A stretch of DNA of 64,000 nt from Hofstenia miamia (lineage: Eukaryota; Xenacoelomorpha; Acoela). The stretch lies in assembly GCA_004352715.1 (NCBI GenBank), contig SCFE01000018.1, positions 155,166-219,165 on the forward strand. The letters run 5' to 3'. The translations under genes and the position numbers were made by a program. Shown here in pieces: positions 56,256-64,000 of this stretch (its first letter is position 1; every line of letters begins with the position of its first letter). The notes beneath the pieces were generated by a model. That model saw only the letters and a program-made list of their open reading frames with translations, was not told where the DNA came from and searched no databases.

Positions 56256-57846
56256 GTAATAATCAAGGACCGGATTTTTATGCACTAAAAATCTTAAAAT
56301 ATGCATTATAAAACCAAAAAATATGCATTTATATGCATTTAAAATTATATCAACAGAAAACAGTTTTATTTCAATTGAAATATACAACCATATAATTTTT
56401 AAGTTTTCTTTTGTGAAATTGTGTCTGTTCTCCCTCAAAACGCTTTTATATGCAGAAAATGTGCGCTCAACAGCAACTGATGTAAGTGGCGCATATTTGA
56501 AGGACGCCATGCCACTGGGCTCCAATGAATCAACGAAATCAGATTTTGTAATTGCTGAGGTTTTGGAACTCTGCCAGGTGTAATTGCGTTTAGCACAGTG
56601 AACAGAGCCGCTAAGCCCTTGTTACGTTGTACAACAGATTCCACTTTCTTCTTCAGCACATTATCCTCGCGCAAACGATCGCACATGTCACAAAATAATT
56701 TTCAGGTGCTAGTGGCCAACAGTGAGCGCGACTCCAGTTTTTTAATTGTGTCCATAAGAAACACAAAATTTGCCTTGATAAAAGATGAATTTTCAAATTC
56801 TGTTTCTCTGTGAAAAGGTTCTGCAATGTTTTCACCACAGCGGATCAAGCCTGTCCACTACGGTTCTTGTAGCGCCATACTGGTCCGCATAATGGACTGC
56901 AGCCGCCAACAACGTACCCCACCATGTGATTACCGGTTGTGGTGGAAGTGAATTATCAGGCAACATTGTGCTGTAGGGGGATCGTCTTCCTGGTGCTTTC
57001 AGGAAAGCTTTCTTTCCAGCTGAGATCAGTGCGTCCACATCAGGATAGGCAGCTCAAACTGTTTCAGCAATGTGGTGAAGAGAGTGAGCTAGACAGGTAA
57101 TATGCAGACAAAATGGCAACAAAGCACTGATTCCACTAGCCATCTTGTGCATGTATGGCACAGAATCTGTAAGCAGCAGCAGAACTCGATTGAAACTTTC
57201 ACCACCTAAGGCATCATTCAGTGCGTCTATTAAAACCTTACCAATAGTTGCATGGTTGGTCTCTTTAACATATTTAACATCAATTAAATCCACTTCTTGG
57301 TCTTCAGTCAGGGCTTCTGCTACCACGTTGATAACATAGCAACCAAGTGAGTCTGTCGTCTCGTCGATTGACACCCATACATGTTTGCCAGAAAGTTTAT
57401 TGCGCACCACCGTCATTTTCTCTTCATAGATCTTTGGCAAGTAATTTTTCCTCAGTGCTTTCATCCGGTAACTGATACTTGCACTAGGCAGCAAAAAAAT
57501 TCTCAGCTTTTTGTTAAAAATCTTGTTAAAAGGTATGTCAGTACCGACTAACATTTCTGCCAGGTCGCAGTAAAACTGACTAACGTCGTCACCGGTGATA
57601 GCAGTTAACAGCTGTTGAGTTCGTGCTGCAGTACTGGACGTGGCACTCTGCGCATGTAACCGTTTGTGCTTTGCTGACTGTAAGTACTGCGTAACTGAAC
57701 TGCGGTGGTCTTCAGACGCATTAACACCACATTTTTTACAAAAAAGAACCGTCTGTAGTAAAACCATCAGGAAATTCTGCAACATATCCCCGCAACGTTG
57801 TAGACTTCTTTGCCTTATGTTTTGTCAAAAAACTACAGTAAAATAA
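56229..57846 (-). pseudogene. hAT transposase (BED/CGGBP1-like zinc finger), broken
   Basis: Minus strand from about 57840. A zinc-finger start (LFCKKCGVNASEDHR, then SVTQYLQSAKHKR) resembles the CGGBP1/BED type. It is followed by the catalytic start HVWVSIDETTDSLGCYV and LLLLTDSVPYMHKM in one 243-codon frame to 57054. After a stop the rest continues in shifted frames: EQQ-poor linker at 57038-56832, LKKKVESVVQRNKGLA at 56686, and the dimerisation end SVAVERTFSAYKSVLREN at 56525. At least four frame changes. The upstream frame before 57785 (AKKSTTLRGYVAEF) shows that the apparent ATG at 57785 is not the original start. Confidence 0.85.
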
Positions 57847-58361
57847 AGCAATCAAAATTCAAAAAGTCAGAAAACTACATACGAATCAACAAGATTAACT
57901 TAAAAATGTGCTGGCAATCTATTTTGCGGTTTACTACATACATTTCTTTGCGCTTTTAATTCAACAAGTTACAATCATGAACAATAACTTATTGTTGTCA
58001 CCTGAGTTCCAAACAAATGCATGGACGCCTAAATAATATTTATCTGGACGCGAGGGAGCTTGTGGTTAAATTTAATTGGCGGGTGAGATAAAGCCATTAA
58101 TTGCATTGATTTGTTTCATCGTGAACTGCAAACACTGCTCTACTCCATGACAAATGCCTTTGATTTCACATGGAAATATGGATAAACTATGCATAAACAA
58201 AGGGTACCGTATGTACAAAAAAATTAAATTATCTTTTTATGCATTTTTATACATTTATAAGTGAATTATGCATTTATATGCTCCCTTGGTGATAAAAAAA
58301 ACGGTTTTTCTAGGTTTCAGAACCAGACAAACTCCACATTTATATGCAAGTCCGGCCCTTG
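56264..58361 (-). mobile_element. hAT element with TIRs and near-duplicated target site
   Basis: The left end CAAGGACCGGATTT and the right end read inward, CAAGGGCCGGACTT, form inverted repeats. Both sides have ATATGCATTTATATGC-type subterminal repeats. The flanking octamers GTAATAAT and GTAACAAC agree at 6 of 8. Length 2098 bp, and it encodes a hAT transposase on the minus strand. Confidence 0.9.
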
Positions 58362-58369
58362 GTAACAAC

Positions 58370-60780
58370 ACTATCATTAATTGTTCTGAGTATAAAAAAT
58401 TTAGTAGTCTTATCCTCTCACTTCAATTAAATTATGTTGTATAATTGTATTATCTCTTATCAAAACTGTTTAATGTGCTGCTCGTGCTCTTGTGTTAAAA
58501 GAATTCTTTATATTAGTAAAGCTATTAAATTCTGTTGGATATTCTTGTATTTTAGCCTTTATAACATGCCTAAGGATGAAAATGTATATTTCATATTTGC
58601 TTTTATGAATAATGTTACTTATTTGTACAAGTAGAATTTTCAGTTTGTAATCCCGATTATCTTTCTTTGAATTATGAAAATAGGCAACATTTAGAAAAAT
58701 AATACTTAATAAATGTCTAAAATAGCAAATTATTCAAATTATATTCGATTACAAACAGAAATAAAAACCATTTCAGAGTGCTTTAGATTGCACCATGTGC
58801 CATTCAGGTTTCCAAAGAGGCATACCCTTCTACCGGAAACCCATAGATTTAACTTACTTCACGATATCGTATTTTCAAATTCTGGCAAACCTATCATTAG
58901 GAAAATTTGTGATTAAACTACCTCGATTTATTAACGTGTGGATTTGTCTTTTAATCTCGTCTGAATGAGACGAACACATTTATATGTATTCAAAATTATA
59001 CTTTTTGTTAGAATGTCAGATATTCTGAGTATATATGATCATTTACAAAATAAAAATATATTTCTTACCTTTGAATCATTTATTTGTGTTCTGGCATTGA
59101 CTAATTTACACACTCGGTATACAATTTCTGCAAACTCCGTTGAGAGCGCATATAATTTTATGTTGATGTAAAATAGCGTTGGTGCGTTGTAATGAATATA
59201 GTCATTTATTGATTTTGTTTAAGACACCTTATGTAAATGTGGAACTTATTTAGGTATTGTTATTTTATATCACTCCGTGGAGGGGAGGTCCCCTAAAATC
59301 CTCAGTTAAAATTAGAGGTTGTTTTAACCTTGAGCACTTTAGCCTTTTTGGCAGATATAAAAGCACTTTGGTAGCCATTGATTTCTCCTAAAATTATTAC
59401 TCCAGATAATAAAATATGGTTTCCAGATTTTTACCTCAACATTTATTAAAAAATCAGGACATTTTACAATTGTTTAAAGATAAGAAAAATCGTTATAATA
59501 CTGACAGTGGCGCTAAGTCAGAGTATATAGAATGCTGTTTCAGTATGATATCTAAGTTTGGTATCACGGTGATCCTGGTGTGTGTATTGTACTAATCTGT
59601 AATAGCTGTTCATTTTTTTCTAGATTGAACAATTTGCATATTGCTTGCGAGCATATCGGCAGCAGTATCTGCAGACTTCTCAGCCCTAAAAGCTGAAATT
59701 CTTATTTTTCAAGGAAATGTGCGAATTCTTTTCATGGTAGTTTTGATTTAGTTTTCTAAATATTCGTAAACACCGCAGGATTGAATTTGATTTCATTCAG
59801 TCGTTTTTGGAAACTACTGAATCATACGATTTTTAAATCGAGAATATTTCCTCAACTTAGTTAAATTGGTGCAATTTTTTGATTTTCTAGATCTCTAACC
59901 CAGGTTAGTACAACTTGGGTGTATTGCATTTTCTTAAGTTTTGTTATTTGTAATAGTAACGATCATTGTTGCTGCATGTAAAATGCATGCGATTGAAAAT
60001 TTTATTTTCTCAGCGTATTTGTGATACAACTCCCTCTTGATACTACTTCAACTGGTTTTTTGGGTAGGGTACTATTTAGTGTGAATAAATAACAGTGCTC
60101 ACAAAAAATACTTTTTTCTCTCAATTGAAAGCATATTTGTATTCCATGACCTTGTGCAGATGTTAAACATGCTCATCATCAATGCACGACTCGTATTTAT
60201 CCTTGTTTGAATAACAAATGTATTTTCTCTCTCCAATGAGTATCAATCTTCAAAAGAACGTTTCTCGAGACTGAAAAAAGTATCCCAAACAGTCTTTTCA
60301 TTTTAGAGAGGGTAGAATTTAACTTTGGATATCAGTGCTTGTAAAAATTCTATTCTTCAATTTTAACTCGAATTTCTTATTAAAATTTTGTGAAATGTGC
60401 AAAAATGATGGATCAGAGGCATCCAAAGACTTGACACGTTGCTGAAACAGCCCGAGCTTTATGTGCAAAAAATTGATAGTTCAAATCAAAGTCAATTAGA
60501 CTGTTACGAGAGTCAAACATGCAGCAAAAACACGAAAATTTCTAGTAGCCTAATATAAGCCTAAATAATTGCATGCTTTCAAGTCACACACTATTTTTCA
60601 TTGATGATCACTGTAAGCAATTAATTTCATGAATTTTTTAATTGATATTCCTTTTCTTTTGGAATAGTTTGTAGTTTATTATGTGTCATTGTGAAATTGA
60701 AAATGAGAGAGATTTTTAATATTTGGTTTAAAATGCACAAAAATGTACTATTCCTTATAAGAACGCACATCTATTATATA
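58370..60780. other. Intergenic DNA, no gene seen
   Basis: About 2.4 kb. Small open frames (for example 58713-58916 plus strand, 67 codons) have no recognisable motif. Confidence 0.4.
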
Positions 60781-61706
60781 TACCGAGCGTTCCAAAAGTC
60801 TTCGTCGCTGGAAATTTTACCTCAGTACTCTCCGATAAATAACGGTAATGTAAAACAAAGGCATGTAATAAGAGTTATATATTTCTGAGATATAAATTGA
60901 ACTAAAGCAACTATAACAAATGTTCAATATGAGCTCCATTTTCTCTGACACACAGACGACAGCGTCGATAAAATTCCCTGAAAGAATTTCGTATCATTTC
61001 AAGAGGGACACTGGTCAAAGTTGTTGCAATAGCTTGTTTTAGCTCCTCATTCGTTTTGCAACCACGACGATAAACATTGTCTTTCACATAACACCACAAC
61101 CAAAAATCTAACACAGTCAAGTCCGGAGAACGCGGTGGCCATTCTTGAGAACCTCTCCGACCAATCCATCTGCCAGTTAAGTTTTCGTTCAACCAATTTC
61201 TCGCCAATAAGCTGAAATGTGGCGGGGCTCCGTCGTGTTGATAATAATGTTCTTCTGAGATGAAGGGTGACACTATGTCCTGCAGAATAGTAACATATCG
61301 CTCTTTGGTCATCGTAGAATCCGAAATGTCGAACACAATGCCTTCATCGTAAGAGACTGCTGCCCACACAGTAATACCGGCAGATTTCATCGGAGTTTGC
61401 TTGAAGCGATGCTCATTTTCCTTTGAATAATAAAACAAGTTGTGTTTATTAACTTGCCCATTCAGATAGAACGTGCTTTCATCCGAGCCACTCATCCTGA
61501 AAAGGGAAATAGTAAATCACTGTCGCCACTCAATAATTCAAAATATTCAATAGATTAAAATGCAAATATTAAAGCATATATAACTGGCGGATTGATGTTC
61601 AAAGATAAAACAAAAGAATAGAAATCAGTGAATCCGCATCGAACGCTTTTGGCGTTCCAAAAGTCTTCGTCATGTTAAGCGACGAGGACTTTTGGAACGC
61701 TCGGTA
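60781..61706 (-). mobile_element. Truncated mariner/Tc1-type element with 26-bp TIRs and TA duplications
   Basis: Inverted ends at 60783-60808 (CCGAGCGTTCCAAAAGTC start) and 61679-61704 match at 25 of 26 bases and are flanked by TA. It encodes only the catalytic half of a transposase on the minus strand. A third, internal copy of the TIR core lies at 61652-61671. Confidence 0.92.
60911..61495 (-). CDS. Mariner-type transposase, catalytic domain only
   Basis: 194 codons without stop or frameshift. GSDESTFYLNG holds the first catalytic Asp, YQHDGAPPHF the second, and WPPRSPDLTVLDFWLW the third, with 36 residues between second and third. The usual N-terminal helix-turn-helix region (about 150 residues) is missing, so the copy cannot bind its own ends. 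Directly upstream is TTTCCCTTTTCAG, like a splice acceptor, so an upstream exon may once have existed or the N terminus was deleted. Confidence 0.85.
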   Translation of the reverse strand: MSGSDESTFYLNGQVNKHNLFYYSKENEHRFKQTPMKSAGITVWAAVSYDEGIVFDISDSTMTKERYVTILQDIVSPFISEEHYYQHDGAPPHFSLLARNWLNENLTGRWIGRRGSQEWPPRSPDLTVLDFWLWCYVKDNVYRRGCKTNEELKQAIATTLTSVPLEMIRNSFREFYRRCRLCVRENGAHIEHLL

Positions 61707-62560
61707 TATTATTATACTGCTTTAAAAATATATATTTTTGACATAACTTTATTTACTCGTTCAATTTTCCTAACATTTTCACTACCGTATAATTTTGTAC
61801 GTAGAATCAAATAGTATCAAAATTGTTTAAGTGTAACACAGTGTAATTAAAACTAGCTTTGAAGAGCATTAAAATAAATGCCCTACTAATAGTCTTGAAA
61901 TTCGGAATGTGGAAACTAAATTCATGGAATTTATTTGATATATTATATATAACTGAAGATTTGGAGAGTAATTAATAAAACTATTGGCTGCTACTCATGC
62001 AATACGTATGTATTAGACAATATGGCGTATTTAGTGTAATAGCTACTCTTAACCATTAATTAGCTTTAAATATTTTATCAAATTATTATTCTAACTATAC
62101 AAGATTTAAAATGTAGTAACTAATCTTTTGTTCAACAGCAAGCTATATATTAAGTTTATAACTTTAGCGATATTGGTTAGTAGGCTGTAGTGTAAATTTG
62201 AATCATGTATGTTATTGGACAATTAAAACCTAAAATCCCACCAAAAACCCCAAAAATCTGCGTGGGTTTTGTGCTATTATGTTTCTGATTACATTAAATA
62301 CACAGTGCCCTTAATCACTCCACGTGAGGTAACTGAATTGTTTGAGACATGTGTTTATTTCCAGTAGCATATTAATCAATCAGTCATTTTTAATTGTTAT
62401 ATTCTTATAGCCTAACCGTGAATTAAAGCAACAATTTAAGGTGACTGTTCCTACTATCGAAGTGTTTTGTTTTGTGTTTAAGTTTTTTCCATTACTGAGT
62501 CCGAATTTTTACATTAAAATATTTATGGAGTTCTTAATTTAGGATTTTCTAAAATCGTAA
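61707..62560. other. Upstream region of the 62561 gene
   Basis: No other gene seen. The promoter should lie here, but no element stands out. Confidence 0.4.
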
Positions 62561-63085
62561 ATGGACGTACCAACTCATTTAAAATATCTATGGGCTTCTG
62601 CGTTTGAATTAAGCAAATGTTCGCCTATTTTAGCCGCATTTCGCGGCGGTTTATTTTTAGAAACTTGCAATGCACTTAATGTTGAAGATCCCAATAACTA
62701 TTTTAATTTTCTTTGCTCCAAGTGTGGTCTTCCCTTGAATGCATTTTCTAAATCAATCAAAATTGATAGTTCCAAACGCAAAACCTATCGGAGATTGCTC
62801 TCTCGTAAAGCAAAGGGTAAGCTTAATGGTGTTGGTAAGAAGCTGCTCATAAAATTAGAAAAACACCATAAAAAGATAGTCCAGATATCGTGTTCATTGT
62901 GTGGACACGTCTCCCGTGATGGCTCTATCGACATTCTGTATTCTGGTGATCATTTCAATAAGAAACCATTTTTGAAGTCTAAAAAAGACTCTCTATTTTC
63001 AATACTTCAAAAGTCCAAGAGTAAGAAGGTAACTACCGACAATAGTGCTATGGCTCTGAAGGCATTTTTGAAAAAAAGGAAATGA
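62561..63085 (+). CDS. C18orf21/RMP24-like zinc-binding protein
   Basis: 174 codons from ATG 62561 to TGA, single exon. Two C-X2-C pairs, LCSKCGLPLN (about residue 50) and SCSLCGHVSRDG (about residue 110), flank a basic helical stretch with RRLLSRKAKGKL and KKLLIKLEKHHKK; the tail is Lys/Ser-rich. This order of a first C-X2-C, basic helix, then an I/L-x-C-x-x-C pair before a Lys/Ser tail matches vertebrate C18orf21, a nuclear protein reported as the RNase MRP subunit RMP24. Similarity is weak, so the assignment rests on architecture. Another small zinc-ribbon RNase P/MRP protein such as Rpp21 is the main alternative. AATAAA at 63305-63310 can serve as its poly(A) signal. Confidence 0.5.
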   Translation: MDVPTHLKYLWASAFELSKCSPILAAFRGGLFLETCNALNVEDPNNYFNFLCSKCGLPLNAFSKSIKIDSSKRKTYRRLLSRKAKGKLNGVGKKLLIKLEKHHKKIVQISCSLCGHVSRDGSIDILYSGDHFNKKPFLKSKKDSLFSILQKSKSKKVTTDNSAMALKAFLKKRK

Positions 63086-63304
63086 AAAACATTACTTCGA
63101 TGATTACCATGTTGTAAGTTTTGATAACATTGTTACATAATTCGTTTCGAAGTTTCAATTCATAGGTTAAATCCCACAGAAGCAACCTTGGTCTTCAGAT
63201 TCACATTTCAAATCTAGTTTGTTACCGCTTAATCTTTATTCCAATTGAGCTAGTTTTTATATAAATCAGGATAGATTTTGTTTTTCCTGCTCACAGAATG
63301 TATC

Positions 63305-63310
63305 AATAAA
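63305..63310 (+). terminator. Probable polyadenylation signal of the 62561 gene
   Basis: AATAAA about 220 nt past the stop codon, followed by an AT-rich region. Confidence 0.4.
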
Positions 63311-63685
63311 ATATTGACATATATGTGACCAGTTATTTATAATGAACAATGAAATTCATCGAACAATCAAAATACTGAAAGATTTATTTCTGCTGTAAAT
63401 TTAATCGACTTCTTTTGAAAAGATTGATATCGAGATTATCTCTTGTTATTTATCGAATCTAAATTTATTCAATTTATACCTTTGGAATCCTCTAAATATG
63501 TGTTTCTACTTTAGTATATATTTAAATTACCAGTTCGATGTTCGTAGTGTTCGTAATGTGTTTAATATTGTATGTATCCTAGTTATTTGATTTCAAAATA
63601 CAGTCATTTTTGTTCTTGATGTTATTTTTTTCAGATTTTAAAAGGTTATTGTCTTACGTTCACGTTGAGTTTGTTTTTGTTTCAG

Positions 63686-63842
63686 AATGGTTGTTTGGAA
63701 TGAAAAGCATACTGATACCATTAATTGCATTGATTGCAACTCTAGTGGTATCGTCATTTCTGGTGGAGAAGATAAATCTGTGCAAGTGTGGAATTTTACA
63801 ACTCAAGCAGTTGTGGCAAGTATTGAAAATTTTAAGGATGAG
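63686..63842 (+). CDS. First coding exon of a WD40-repeat protein (possibly WDR53-like)
   Basis: After TTTTTGTTTCAG the ATG at 63687 opens a frame reading MVVWNEKHTDTINCIDC, then SSGIVISGGEDKSVQVWN, a clear WD repeat. A GTTAGT donor follows GATGAG at 63842. A WD unit right at the start with M-x-V-x-W spacing is reminiscent of WDR53, but one repeat cannot identify the family member. The acceptor before the ATG implies a noncoding or very short upstream exon. The gene continues beyond the window on the plus strand. Confidence 0.65.
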
Positions 63843-64000
63843 GTTAGTATGGCAAAATTTTGCATTATAAAATTTAGAAAGAAAGTTTTGGATAATTCTT
63901 CCGTACAATTAAATCCCATAAAACTTCATTTTTGGTAATTGATATTTTGGATTAATTTTTTAAGTTAATTTTTATTTGAAGCTGAATGCTTTAAATGAAT

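Noticed and set aside
63610-63908. Alternative frames overlapping the WD40 exon on both strands
   Set aside because: The 63687 frame has a clear WD repeat and a donor; the others lack motifs.
1-64000. CRISPR arrays, rRNA and tRNA genes
   Set aside because: No regularly spaced identical repeats, no rRNA-like conserved cores and no convincing tRNA A/B box pair were seen by eye; a tRNA scan would be decisive.

Overview
The window is nuclear DNA from an invertebrate animal. It is AT-rich (about 70% by eye), with split genes, GT-AG introns and many (TA)n tracts, and it is crowded with decayed transposons. Five host loci can be supported. (1) A three-exon minus-strand gene at 2165-6375 encodes a secretory protein of about 1004 residues with twelve LDL-receptor class A modules joined to a rhodopsin-like seven-helix domain. 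(2) A complete six-exon tropomyosin gene lies on the minus strand at 13739-19556 and encodes 285 residues. (3) Two C-terminal exons of a PLPP6-type lipid phosphatase lie on the minus strand at 37281-38726. (4) A single-exon zinc-binding protein resembling C18orf21/RMP24 lies on the plus strand at 62561-63085. (5) The first exon of a WD40 protein lies on the plus strand at 63686-63842. A possible single exon of a 3CxxC-type zinc-finger gene is at 32449-32610.

The rest is mostly mobile DNA. At least four non-LTR retrotransposons are present. LINE A is on the plus strand (zinc-knuckle ORF1 plus endonuclease) and is interrupted by LINE B on the minus strand (reverse transcriptase). LINE C is on the plus strand, with an esterase-like ORF1, a decayed 2A-like peptide and RT, and carries a piggyBac element in its 3' region. 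LINE D is on the minus strand (endonuclease part). Two isolated LINE tails lie at 23.1 and 34.8 kb. A Penelope-like GIY-YIG fragment is at 52.6-53.0 kb. DNA transposons include a 2.1-kb hAT element with TIRs and a near-duplicated target site (56264-58361), the piggyBac element (43150-45515), a truncated mariner-type element with 26-bp TIRs (60781-61706), a Tc1-like remnant (34.0-34.7 kb), several hAT C-terminal scraps and several hAT MITEs. Three of the small elements lie in the third tropomyosin intron.

The assembly itself needs care. There are three long N gaps, one run of six Ns and ten single-N joins. Most of the single-N joins sit between near-identical copies of the same LINE segment, which looks like overlapping or allelic contigs laid end to end. 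Copy numbers and nesting in 27-31.4 kb and 49.7-52.3 kb should therefore not be taken literally. The most interesting signals are the LDLa receptor, the hammerhead-ribozyme-like motif found three times beside (TA)n tracts, the degenerate 2A-like peptide in LINE C, and the four-fold in-frame 42-bp repeat inside its polyprotein. The window does not fix the species. Nothing ties the host genes together in one pathway.
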